Below, in pieces: positions 12,401 through 23,852 of a stretch of 64,000 nt of DNA; the stretch's first letter is position 1; every line of letters starts with the position of its first letter. Under the pieces are notes generated by a model, which had not been told where the DNA came from, made no database searches, and saw nothing but the letters and a program-made list of their open reading frames with translations. The stretch comes from Colias croceus (lineage: Eukaryota; Arthropoda; Insecta; Lepidoptera; Pieridae): NCBI RefSeq assembly GCF_905220415.1, contig NC_059539.1, positions 8,246,001 through 8,310,000 of the forward strand, in the 5' to 3' direction. A program made the position numbers and the translations under genes.

Positions 12401-13322
12401 GACCCGCTCGGTGCGTATCGCGGCTGGGGCAGTGCCTGCACACGGCGGTGCTGGAGCAGAGCGCGGTGTCGGTGGCGCTGTCGCCGACCGCGCGCCACCT
12501 CGCCGTGGGGCTCGGCTCGCGCCGCTTCACCTCCGTGCACCACGCGCGCACCAACGTGTTCGCGCTGCTGTACCGGCTCGACCCGCTCGGTGCGTATCGC
12601 GGCTGGGGCAGTGCCTGCACACGGCGGTGCTGGAGCAGAGCGCGGTGTCGGTGGCGCTGTCGCCGACCGCGCGACACCTCGCCGTGGGGCTCGGCTCGCG
12701 CCGCTTCACCTCCGTGCACCACGCGCGCACCAACGTGTTCGCGCTGCTGTACCGGCTCGACCCGCTCGGTGCGTATCGTGTGCTCGCTGGAGTGGTCGGG
12801 GCTCGGGCAGTGCCTGCACACGGCGGTGCTCGTTAAGATTTATTCCAGAAGTCATATATTCCGGCATGCGTCAGCCGCTGCTGCGACACGCTCGCTCAGC
12901 TCGTGTATTGGTTTTCAGTCAACTTGTTCCACGCTTCGCTCATCGCTAACCTATACTTGTAGGTACTTATTATATTCAGATGAATTTGTTTTTATTATTT
13001 TGTTTTAATTATTTTTAATTATTTGCTAATATGCCCCTGTCCCATTCTTACCCTTTTGCCCCTTTTTGTGTTTTCAGATGATCCACCGCGGTAAAAAGTA
13101 ATTTCATTTTATTATTATATGATATTCTAGTCTAATATGATTTAATATTTTATGTTTAACGTTGCAGAAAGTTCCAGTAGGACCGGTTTGTCGCCGATAA
13201 AGGAGTTGGAGCAGACGTGGGAACACGGCTTCACCAGCCTCAACTGCCTGCGCTGGGCCCCGCAGCCCGGACAAGGCCTCGTGTACGCTAATAACACGGG
13301 ACAACTTATTATTATGAGTTAA
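6417..13322 (+). CDS. AMBRA1: AMBRA1, autophagy/ubiquitin-ligase scaffold WD40 protein
   Basis: Twelve coding exons give 1588 codons in one frame: 6417-6611, 6688-6746, 6823-7009, 7121-7293, 7609-7924, 8015-8120, 8197-8314, 8392-11320, 11472-11679, 11793-11921, 12040-12231, 13168-13322. The N-terminus has the WRERG motif and WD repeats (PRSTFLMVFSPDGTKVASTH, GHPRTPWCIAFHPS, RVWD, HFWDW-like YFWDW). The C-terminus resumes the family with HRVQAWDF.KGD.PDI and NDASIDIS.DGRLL. Known role: a Beclin-1/Cullin-4 associated scaffold controlling autophagy and cyclin D turnover. The 2.9-kb exon encodes a Ser/Asn/Arg-rich, probably disordered insert. In it W801-E-N-L804 resembles an LC3-interacting motif (inference). 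The protein is longer than the roughly 1300-residue human one. The start at 6417 is the first in-frame ATG after the acceptor. Exon 12 is followed by duplicated copies of itself, which this model skips. Confidence 0.93.
12040..12835 (+). repeat. Tandem duplication of AMBRA1 exon 12 (179-bp period)
   Basis: The exon body from 12062 is repeated at 12241, 12420 and 12599 (period 179 bp), with a diverged partial copy at about 12779-12831. Every full copy keeps the donor CTCG/GTGCGTATC. Copies 2-4 lack an acceptor in the right place, and 179 is not a multiple of three, so they cannot all be read in frame. Copies 1 and 3 have GCGCCACC and copies 2 and 4 have GCGACACC: an A-B-A-B pattern that points to a 358-bp higher-order duplication. 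The block is much more GC-rich than its surroundings. It may be real or an assembly error. Confidence 0.95.
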
Positions 13323-15191
13323 GTCTAACGAATTTATGTTCCCAGATCAATTAAACGCAATAACACCGAATATTTTTTATACATACCGCCTATTATCCGT
13401 GACGTGGCGCTAAAAACTAATGTTATGATTTAAGCATAGACTTATCACGACTCACATTATGAAATGTTTAGTTGAACCCCTCGCAACTGTTGTAAATGTA
13501 TTTGTGTAGTTCATCTATTAGCGGTCTTAATGTAACTGATCTCTTGCTTGTTAATATGCGAATTATAAATTAAATTTTATTTATAAACGTTACCAGATTA
13601 GTTCCAAAACATAGCTTAGGCTTCCTTTCATAAGATATCTAAATCGTGTACTTTCCTTGAAGCCTATTCGCCTTTAGCAAGTAGATATTTAATCGTTTGT
13701 ATACTAATTAAGTAATAATTTGTTAATATGTATTTAAAGTAATCCTAATTTTATTTAAACAAAGCCTAAAATGTAGGATTGTTACATAAATAATTCATGA
13801 ATGTTCAAATGCTTTATTGTCGATATAACTTTTGCAACTCATATGTTTAACTTCACCTGCGTTTAAACTGAATCTAACCTCCTAAACTTATCATTCTCTA
13901 TATAAAATAATTGATTAACGTGCCATCTTTTTTCAATGCATTCTTTTTTGATCATACATCGCAGTATGGTAAGTAAATGTGTTCATATATTAATTTTAAA
14001 TAAAAATTAACACCTTTAAAGAATCTCCCCGTGCTTGCTTTAGTTTCTTAATTAAAATTTATATTGATCAATTTTACATAATATTCGAAACTAGCAGGTG
14101 ATAAAGAATTGCATACATTATACATACGTAATATTGTAACAATGTCAATCTGTTCGTGAAAATAATATATTATGAATGTAACAATCCCACTACCTATATT
14201 ACGAAAATGCCAAAATTTTTAATCGGTTTAGCTAATTTTCTTTATAATTAAGCAGGTTACAAAGTCAATGACTGTTAAACTTAAGTTCACAAAATAAATT
14301 AATATTACTGACCCTAAACTTTTGAGACTGTGGTCTTATTTCATTTTTTTTTGTATAAGTAAGTCTTTTATTTTTGTTTTTCAATAATAACATATATATC
14401 TATAATAACCATTTGTGTAATAGTTAATTAAAGAATATCGATTAGTCACACTAAATTTAACCGAAGTTGGATTATGCTGTACAAAGATTTATGTCGCTTT
14501 CATGTTCTTAATACTTAACAAATAAACTTTGATGTTATATAGCTAAATAAAAATTAAAGTACTACAATTATTTTGTTTTGTGTATCTGGTTCGGGATTAG
14601 ATCTTTACATCAAACATTACAAATAAACAGTTTTTTTATGTAAATACACGGGTCTTTTCAAAATCAGAAAATGCTATTTAACCACATTCCCAGCCATAAA
14701 GCAAACAAGCAAGAATAGCACAATTATTACATTTAATTCAATGTAAAGTAAAATTAACTTCTTTACATTTTAAGAAGTAATTTTCATCCATCAGCCTACA
14801 TTCTCAAATTCAAAACGTTTGCTACAATGTAACACAATATAACATCTTACAAGCAGATGCATGATTATACATTTTATATGAGTAGGATAACGAACAGCAT
14901 CGTAATTATGTACATATAACAATAATTTACGGTCAGTTATTAATAGTGACATTACGATACAATTATAAACTCTGTGACCTTGATAATATTCTTATTTTAG
15001 ATCATCCTATTTCTGTATGCCATTTTATTTTAACAGGGTGAGTTACAATGTGTTTGTTCGCTTTCATAATATTTAAAACTGTCTACATATTATCAAAAAA
15101 ATCATAAAAGGTTATGGCCTAAATAAGTTGACAATCATTTCTGAAATTGAAACAATGTAACGTAATATCATTCATAATATGCATTATAATT
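13323..15191 (+). other. AMBRA1 3' UTR and intergenic
   Basis: No gene. Candidate poly(A) signals AATAAA lie at 13999-14004, 14293-14298 and 14521-14526; which is used cannot be told from sequence. Confidence 0.4.
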
Positions 15192-15392
15192 TACTAGCCG
15201 CTCCGCGCGGTTTCACCCCCGTGGCTCCTCTCCTGTTGGTTGTAGCGTGATGATATTATATAGCCTTATAGCCTTCCTCGATAAATGAGCTATCTAACAC
15301 TGAAAGAATTTTTCAAATCGGACCAGTAGTTCCCGAGATTAGCGCGTTCAAACAAACAAACTCTTCAGCTTTATAATATTAGTATAGACTAT
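15192..15392 (-). repeat. Dispersed repeat, GAACGCGCTAATCTC family (reverse)
   Basis: Reverse-oriented copy of the family at 3.1, 51.1 and 58.1 kb; starts ACTAGCCGCTCCGCGCGG and ends with CTTTATAATATTAGTATAGA. Confidence 0.8.
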
Positions 15393-17685
15393 AGATAAGT
15401 AAACATTTAATTGGTAAATTTAAGATTCAGAATAAGTTTATTATCCTATCTCGCGGCGTTTTCTACTAAGTTATGTTCCCTGATTGTGAATAAATTTTTG
15501 TATTTTTATTTTCAATAATAATTAGCGGTCGAAATAATTTAATACGTAGGTATGTAAGTAAAACAAATGAGTTAGGTCTGCTTGAAACTAGACTACTAAT
15601 ATTTTGACACGCAATTTTCTTTTTATTATTACCACCCTAGTAAAACAAAAGTATTGTTTGTAAGAGAAATTTAAGATAAAATAATGGTTAGGTTTTTATT
15701 TAAATATTGGATTAGTAATAAAGCTGTCAGCCTGCCTGCCTGTCAAGCTGTGCTTACTCTAGCCATGGTTATTTTCAACATCTAATCCCGAGCAGAAAAT
15801 GTAGTTTGCCGACTCTTTATATTATAATTTATAATACGTAAAAACTACCTTATGAGAAATTTGTAAATAAGTCTTTAGAGCGAATCAGCTCCTTCGTAGT
15901 AAACCTTTAGCATCCTTAAATAGTAAACCTTTCTTTTATTATGTTACAGTTCTTCCATTATGTTGTAACGTTATATTTTAAATATATTATTTGTATAAAG
16001 CTTGAACGTTTTATTTGTACAAATGTAATGCGAATATCTGAAATAATACCATTTTCAAACTGAACTTTATTATTTTTAATTCCTATACTTATTCCTAAAA
16101 ATATAGAATTAGCATAAATAAAAGTATTGGATAGGTGGAAAGTGCGTTGATCCACTGACTTATTTGTCATTGAAAATTATATCATTTTTTATTTATCTTT
16201 TAATAACACATATAACTATCTACTCAGAATTTATACAAATTAATAATTTTCATGATGTAACTATGTAGGTAGTTTATAATTTGTAATAAATTTTCCCCAT
16301 TTTAGAAAATAAATAAGGATTGTTAACAACAAATAGGAAATTTATCATGTCAGATTTGGAATAAAGAAAAAAAGACAGCATTTTTCTAATAATTTATTCA
16401 TCATATTGTGACAAAATTTGCCCAATGTACAAAATGTGGTTATGTTATTAGGTATATTGTGGCTAATTTAGATTTTAAGACATTATCCCTGCTTTACGAT
16501 TCGAAATATGTTCGACTTGTCTATATTAATTATTTTATAAATTATCTTTGCCTAGCAAGCTACGATATTATCGATGCAAAACGTTACTCTTTAATTGCTT
16601 ATCATATAATGTGACCACTGCGATTCTTTTAATTGTCGATAAATCGTATAGATAAGCAACATGTGCAGTGACTTTCAATTTCAGTGGACATTTTAAAAAT
16701 TTCATCTAATAAAACTTATATATTTTGACAAAAAAACCAATAGAAAATAATAATAAAATGATATACTTAGTTAACACTGTAAAAATAATTTTCTATTGGT
16801 TCTTTTAAAGCATTTTCTTAGGATTTCGGCCGATTCACATAGCACTTCGATAACACCATCCAACACAATTTGTTCATTTGTAACATTCGCAAATAAAATT
16901 AAATATATATATATACTGATATAAATATTTTATTCAGCTGACAGAATGTATAAATGTGATGACAAAACGAATCTTTAACTATACCTCGTTTCTTAAAATG
17001 ATTAAGTATATAAATTATAATTTAAAACAAGACATTGAATTTACAAAGTATTTAACAGTGTTGCTAAATTAAACTAGTTATTCTCAAAGCACTTAGCAAC
17101 ATATCAGCAATATATACATAATGTAGATATATCGTAAAGAATAAATAACCAATACTGACAATATTGTATGAAATATATTATATGATATTGACGCTCAATC
17201 CCTAATGGCTCGAACATGAATAAAATGATAAAAAGTAAAAAATATATGTCATATTTACAAATTACACAATAGTATGGTAAAAGATCTTTAGAAACAGATT
17301 TTCTCATCAACTTTTTAATGTCCTAATTTAACAACTGTTTGTATGCTACAATAATATAGATATACTATTTCCATTGTGACTTAGGAACTGTCACTAAACA
17401 CGTCATAATAACTAAAATGGTTTTAACAACTTACAAAAAGTTTAAGCAAACCATCGAAATAACACTAAAAATTCCTACAAATGTTAATTTGCTCGTAGCA
17501 CAAATATACTTTTACTCTTGACTCATCACAGACCGAATGTATATCGTTTATATAATTATTTGGGAGTCTAGTGTGTTCGGCGCGCACGACACCATCTGGT
17601 GACTTATAAGCGTTTAAATATAATATAGCGTCTATAACTAACTTCTTTCATGAGGAAGTGGTGATGTGACAAAATGCAATAAATG
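15393..17685. other. Intergenic / Mo25 3' UTR
   Basis: No coding feature. A 17-bp inverted repeat (AACCAATAGAAAATAAT and its complement, about 16736-16803) could form a hairpin. The open frames in this stretch are short, AT-rich and unlike any family I know. Confidence 0.4.
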
Positions 17686-20059
17686 TTAGTGTTCTAACGG
17701 TTTCAATTCCTTAATTTGCTTTATAAGATAAGCCTTTTCATCATTGAACTGTTCATCTTCGGAGCGGTCTGTATGAAACTTAGTCAGAAAATCCACCAAT
17801 TTATCTTGATTTCGGAGCAATATATCTAAAATTGGTTTTGGTTTATTTGGATTAGCTACAAAAACCTGTAAAAAAATATTTTTTTGTATAAAAAACTAAA
17901 AATGCAAACAACCTTAAAATTTTCTTGTGTTTACAGTTACAGAAAAAAAATACAATGAGTATTTTTGTTTCTTTAGGAAACTTTTTAAATAACAAGTTTT
18001 GAATTTATTTGTTTTTAAGTATTGTCATTTAAATAGATCATGGATTCTGAAGAAAACTATGCATGTCATTGACATGCAATAAACACTGAATAACAATCAT
18101 GCTCCAAAATTATACAAAACTCTGCCTACCTGTATATTGGGAGGCAGAGTTTTCTAATGAGTGCATACAACAATTTAAACATTAGCACCATATAATAGGT
18201 GGCTAACTACAACTTACCTTAAAAACATGGAAAGCTTCAAATTGTATATTGCGTGATTTTTCTTTCAGCATATTCATCATAAGTTTTAAGTTATCAGGGT
18301 TGGTTATATAACGTGTCATTATCGAAAAGTTGTGCCGATCCAAGAGTAGTTCACCGAGCAACTTGAGACTTTGCCGTCGAGTTACATAGTTTTCCGAGTT
18401 CAACAATCTCTGGTAATGGCTAAACACCTTATCATAATTTGCTTCTAAAAACTCAGCACACAATAATTTGTGTCTTGTTAATAATTCCTAAAAAGTATAT
18501 AATATATTAAAATTTTTTAAAATGTGCATTGGAAGATCTTGAAGAAAGAGAAATTTTAAGTATTTATTCATAATTAAATGTCTCAATAACAACAACCTGA
18601 ATAACAAAACATGCAATTTTAACAGATTTTTGTCAATTTTATTCTAGGATAAATCTCAAAATCACAATTAATTCAGATGTAAAAGACTAAAGTTCTATGT
18701 TCTAAAACCGTTAAAGATGTAAGTATAGTCTAAATTATTATGTAAATTTTTCATGGTAATTGGAATTATTAATGCAATCGCAAATTAAATATGATAATCG
18801 TTCTAGTAATTAAACAATTATGAATAATTCAAGATATAATTTACCTTAAATGTAGAAAAGGCATCAGAGGCAATGTCAAATGTAGATACTTCAACATAAC
18901 GGAAGAAATTGTAAAAGTCGTCAGAGTATAACATTATTTTAGCTAAAGCCTCATATCTGGCACACTCTCTGAGCATGGTACCACAGTTTGATGCAATTTC
19001 CTGATGCTCATATCTGTAATAATACAAATAAATTGATAATATGTGGACAACAATTGTTGTTATCACAAACTTAATCAGTTTATGAGTACAAAGATGCTAT
19101 GAAGCAAAAATTGTCTTTAAACAAAAATTATATTTTTTAGATTTTATAGTATAATCTCAATGCAATATATACAGCTTTCCTTAAGCTGTATATATTGTAT
19201 ACATTTGTTAATGTTAATATTACACTAATTAAAACTTTTTAACATTTTATATCACTAAAATAAATCTATTCAATATAAATTTAACAGAATTTTTGTTCTT
19301 AGACCTTTGATAAACCTTTTAAATAACACTATTTGTTTCTCTATTCCTTACCTTCTCTTTTTGATTTCTGTTGTTTTAGATAAACAAAATCAAAGTAGAA
19401 GCAAAACACAAGTAAGGAATTAATTTTCAAATATAACTAAGTAAATAATCACGATAAGTAAATTAAAATAGTAAAGACAAACAATCTTGAACACAAAGAT
19501 ATCTTACCCAGACATTAAGGTGAACAAAATTTCTGGCTTAGTACATATGTACTCAACAGTAGGTGATCGGGTGCCAATTTGACGTCTCAACACATTATTA
19601 AACACTTGGGCAACATCCTTCTTTCCTTCAAAGTCGATGCGATTTAAATTCTGTATTGAACAATTATTACTTTAGTTATTAAGGAATCCTAAAATGAGAA
19701 TTATTCTCTTAAAAAGCAATAATATTAAGTGATTCTTACTTGAATGAGAAGAAGAAGTAAGTTTGTATTATAAAGTTCCTGAGCGAGCTGAGCCACTATA
19801 ATATCCGCTTGTGGTTCTGCATCAGAAGTGCCATAAAGCATGTTTTTTATCAACACCTATAATGAAATCATGGCTAAGTATATAAACAATCTATTACAAC
19901 AAAACAAAGTAAATTCTTCAAATACCATACCAAGTTTTTGCTAACATCTTCTTGTGCTTTTTCAGCTTTTTTGTCACCTCTTTCCAGAGCTGTTACCGCA
20001 TCCTTTAACGATCTAACAAGCTCCGCGGGGCTCTTCTGAGACTTACCAAAAAGAGGCAT
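17686..20059 (-). CDS. Mo25: Mo25 / CAB39 kinase scaffold
   Basis: Six coding exons on the minus strand, 335 residues: 20059-19931, 19856-19740, 19650-19508, 19013-18845, 18487-18218, 17865-17686. All phases agree. Family landmarks: MPLFGKSQKSPAELV start, VAQLAQELYNT, DFEGKKDVAQVFNN.LRRQIGTR, YFFRYVE-type FFRYVEVSTFDIASDAF, SENYVTRRQSLKLLGELLLD and the C-terminal EDEQFNDEK. Mo25 is an all-helical HEAT/ARM-like protein that activates LKB1-STRAD and the STE20 kinases (MST/OSR). Length equals the usual 335-345. The start matches the conserved N-terminus. Tail-to-tail with AMBRA1, 4.4 kb apart. Confidence 0.97.
18117..18152. repeat. Intronic 12-bp-stem hairpin in Mo25
   Basis: AAAACTCTGCCT and its exact complement AGGCAGAGTTTT are separated by 12-14 bases in the last intron. 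Too short for a typical miRNA precursor. Confidence 0.6.
19163..19197. repeat. Intronic perfect hairpin in Mo25
   Basis: CAATATATACAGCTT (19163-19177) and its exact complement (19183-19197) flank a 5-base loop. Seen directly; function unknown. Confidence 0.75.
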
Positions 20060-20870
20060 AGTATTTTAATTATTTTTTCACTGATAATCGGAATAATCCA
20101 GTCCACATAAGATTATACCTGAAAACGATATCTATTTATAAAAACAAAAACATATTATCACGAATCCACAGATCTATTCACTTGCTCTATGTCCACTGGA
20201 ATGAAACAGAAATAAAAATGAGTTTGACAAATTAATTGGTATATTCGCCGACTTTTTTACTTTAAAAAGGGTATAAAAGAAAGTTTAAAAACTTTGTCAT
20301 TACTTTACAAATAAAAATGTTAAAAAAACACACTCACTTTCTGATTATTACATTAAAATCGCACCTAGCGACATTTATCAGTGCCAGACAAATCACAAAA
20401 CGAACCGAACAGCCATCGAACAGCTGTGATGTCAATACAATTATTACCAGCATAAAAAATAAAAATTATAATCATTATACAAAAGATTTAAGCTTACAGC
20501 CTCACTTACAGCAGTATTATATTATTATTCTTTTACATTATCTATGATACTAGGTACATTTAATAGGTACCTATGTCTCTGATCATGCTCATAATCACAG
20601 CCAAGAAGCTTATATCTAATACACTGGAGATTGCACTATGACCATTGACTTGTCACAAGAAAATATAACCTTGAATGACGTCAGTGTTGTTTTTTGTCTC
20701 TTTCTGTGGGTGACCACACTGGTTTGTATATTCAGGATTTTTCGAAATAGAAAAAACTAAAAATCATGGTCTATAAATAATAACGACATAATATATTTTT
20801 AACAGTATTAATTATATTATAATATTACTGGCCATACTTTATAGGTACATACAATTTTAATTGGTATAGA
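20060..20870. other. Mo25 5' UTR/promoter and intergenic
   Basis: Upstream of the Mo25 start; no other gene. A CRE-like TGACGTCA at about 20679 lies too far upstream to be assigned with confidence. Confidence 0.35.
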
Positions 20871-21155
20871 ATGATAGTTTTAAATAACTCTTGGCTACAT
20901 AGCCTGGATATGAACCGATATATAGCATTAACATCCTTTGTAAATAGAGGAAAGTTGTGTTTTGCATCAGATGCTGTTTACCAAATTGTAAGCTACTCAG
21001 ATCTTCTTTTTAAACGCGTTGCTTCGACGGGTCAATTTCAAGCCAAAATCATCAAAGAAAAACTGTTTATAATAAACGCCTTGCACAAATTTCAGCTAAC
21101 TTTACAAAGTTTATTTTTCAAAAGGTATTTTTTTCTGGGTCGTAATCCTCAGTAA
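20871..21155 (+). pseudogene. P-element-like transposase C-terminal fragment
   Basis: A 94-codon frame contains ALTSFVNRGKLCFASDAVYQ followed by IVSYSDLLFKRV. This resembles the ..NRGGL..PS..V..I....E..F. block near the C-terminus of P-type/THAP9-like transposases, although one glycine of the usual NRGGL is a lysine. No upstream THAP, GTPase-like or catalytic segment is found, so it is a fragment. Assignment is from memory of the family. Confidence 0.45.
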
Positions 21156-21302
21156 TTTTACCATTGATGGGCACATATATTTCTTTTTATTTTACTTTTT
21201 GGAAAGCTGAAATACCTAAAACAAAAAATATGAGGTAAGTTAAAAAAGTATAAATTTCGATGTAAAAACGAACAATCTTATAACTACTTGTGAGTGCAAT
21301 AC

Positions 21303-22445
21303 CCTTAGATTACAAAATAAAGTACAGATGGAGCATGACAACCGCCCGTCGCCCTTGTCAAAGAAAATACGAAATCAAAAACAAATACGTCGCTGCACCA
21401 GTGCTATAGCGCATAAAGTGTCATGCAATACGTCAAAAAGGGTTTGCAATTTTAGTAAAAAAATGCCTTCTTGTGATAATAAAACGCTGTAAAATTTGTT
21501 CCCGAAAACAAAAAAAAGATAAAACATCGTTTCACAGGTTTTCTGTAGATTATTTGGCTGATTTATTTCTTTAATACGAATAATAATTTTACAGATATGA
21601 AGGAATACAAAACTTCAACGTATGTTGCCAGTATTTTGAAAATGAATTTGCCATTTTTATTGGTAAAACGGTAAAATGGTTAAAGGATCTTCAGGGTAAT
21701 GCTGTTGGATTTTTCGATCGTGAATGTGATTATTTGTATAGTGCACTAAAGGTTCATGATAATTATTAGATTATTTTAATAAGCATAATACATTATTTTG
21801 TTACTTTTATAAAGCTTAAAAACGTCATAGTCGTTTTCGCTAGCGATTTTATGTGAACTCCATGATGGATATGATGAAAATAAAGTGTCCCGTATTCTCG
21901 ACTAAAAACTACCGCTATTCGTATTCATATATTATGAAAAATAAAAAATAATATAATTATTATAGTTAATATTGAAACTTTTTTTATGTAATTTATTTAA
22001 TAAAAAATTGAATACAATTTTTTTGTCCATATATAACTTTAGTAGGCAGGTACTTTATGTAATAAAAGAATTTAAATAAAAATTAAAACTTGACTTCTCA
22101 TTTATGTATATAGCCTACGTCACTACCGCCACTAACATAATAATTCAGATCATTGCAATGAAACCTCACAACTCAAAATCGGACAACGGTTTATACTGCA
22201 GGGCGTGTCAAAGAAATATTATACATACATCCATAAACTCGAAAAACATAACCCTCTTTTTTGCGTAGTCGGGGAAAAATTTGGGAAATTTTTCAATATC
22301 TGGCAACATTACACGCACACAGAAGCACCGTGTACGTACAGTGCAGCGGCGAAATGACAGCACACATAGCTTTATTGAAAATGACGATAAATTATTCGGT
22401 TTAGTTCGGCAACGCTCCATCTGTCTTTTATTTTGTAATCTAAGG
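21303..22445. mobile_element. Putative 1.1-kb DNA transposon, 32-bp TIRs, CAATAC target duplication
   Basis: The left end (21303-21334) reads CCTTAGATTACAAAATAAAG and continues to GGAGC. The right end (22414-22445) is its reverse complement with 2 of 32 mismatches. CAATAC occurs immediately outside both ends (21297-21302 and 22446-22451), as a 6-bp target-site duplication would. The interior has a possible coding remnant at 21598-21769 but no recognisable transposase. The superfamily cannot be named from the ends alone. Confidence 0.75.
21598..21769 (+). other. Open exon-like segment inside the 1.1-kb element
   Basis: After a TTTTACAG acceptor at 21590-21597 the frame stays open for 56 codons to TAG, with a non-simple composition (FNVCCQYFENEF, GKTVKWLKDLQG, FFDRECDYLY). 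I do not recognise it. It could be the last exon of a decayed transposase or a chance open frame. Confidence 0.25.
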
Positions 22446-22451
22446 CAATAC

Positions 22452-23531
22452 CGATGTCGAGTGTTGTTTCATTACTAGTAAAAATCTTGAAAATGGTGTT
22501 CTAAATTTCATCATAATATTGTTATTACAATATATTCTCTTCACTATCCATAAAAACTCGTCATCATAGTTACCTTACTTGTTAATTTTGTTTATTGAAA
22601 ACTTGTTGAAAAATGATAAAGTATTAGGAAAATAACAAATTTAACATGACTGCTTTCTAAAATGATGCAAAATTTTACAATTTTTGCCATTGAAATGATT
22701 CTAAACAGGTAAATGCAGGAGTATTGAGGAATAATAATTGTAAATAACGTAAATATACACTTGCCTGTGAAATTCTATGCCAGAATTTGGTGTCCAAACA
22801 CTTCTGCAATTTTTCACAATGCAATACATTATTTATATTCGGAAAATATTTATTAAATACGCAACAATATTAACTTAAATATTCGAAGCGACGCAATTTT
22901 TTTGACACTTATGCCATATTGTCAAAGTGAGAGTTGCTACAATTTTATTATGGTAACTACCCATAATCAGGGAGTATCGCTTTTTAATAATTGGTCCAGA
23001 TACTTATTTTATTTAGCATAAATAATAATTGTCTCATCCAACAATGCTTCTGAATGACGTTATTGGCAATTTATCAACAAACTCATGTACAAAAACTAAC
23101 CTTTTGCACAGAATATTACGGCATACATAGTAGCCTTGGGAAAACTTCGTATTAACAGTGGCAATACCAAGTTAGGTGTGAAAGTGATAAAACACAACAA
23201 TTTTCTCGTTACACGTCAAATGTTCATACCGAAATCTCCAGTGTATAAGATATAAGCTTCTTGATCACAGCTCATAATTTTAGTCTGAAACAGTACATAA
23301 CATAAACTGAAAATATATAGGTATATTATACTGTAAATGTAACTGAATATGTAACAATATATTATAATATATGCATAATAAAAATTTAATATGTAAATAA
23401 ATTGAATTCTAGCAATGAAGATAGCATTCGAAATTATTATGATTCAAATTCAAAATATAATGTAGATAGAAGGTATAATGTGATAATGAGTCATTCTTCT
23501 ACGTATAAATTGGCCACAGATAGTATAAAAT
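22452..23531. other. Intergenic, nothing recognised
   Basis: AT-rich; no gene or RNA supported. Confidence 0.45.
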
Positions 23532-23706
23532 ACTAGCGGTCCGCCCCGGCTTCGCCCGTGGTACATGTTTACGTTTTCTCTACATAAGAACCATCCTCGT
23601 ACTTCAAGGAATATAATAAAAAAAGAATTATCGAAATCGGTTCAGCCGTTCTCGAGTTATGGAATTACAACGAAAAGTGGCATTGATTTTTATATATTAG
23701 AGAGAT
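23532..23706 (+). repeat. Dispersed repeat with GCGGTCCGCCCCGGCTTCG head
   Basis: Runs from ACTAGCGGTCCGCCCCGG to TTTTTATATATTAGAGAG and contains GAAATCGGTTCAGCCGTT. The reverse-oriented copy at 58496-58668 matches almost base for base; a related tail is at 32.3-32.5 kb. It ends only about 150 bp before the LysRS start codon. Confidence 0.8.
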
Positions 23707-23852
23707 AATATGACAACAGATTGCAAAAATTCATGAACGTGTCGAGTGTTGAATGACGTATGACTTCAGGGTTCGATTTCGTATGTCCTATTTTATAGGT
23801 TATGAATTTGTATATTCTTATGTGAATTTTATTCTGGGATTTGAACAATATA

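Noticed and set aside
12033..13008. Long open frames on both strands through the AMBRA1 array
   Set aside because: High GC and the repeated unit keep all frames open. Only 12040-12231 in one frame joins the flanking exons with the conserved protein.
13078..13090. Mini-exon between AMBRA1 exon 12 and the last exon
   Set aside because: It has AG and GT borders, but its 13 bases shift the frame into a stop at once; direct splicing 12231/13168 keeps the frame.
20317..20547. Small frame divergent from Mo25
   Set aside because: Low-complexity AT-rich codons, no family, lies in the promoter region.
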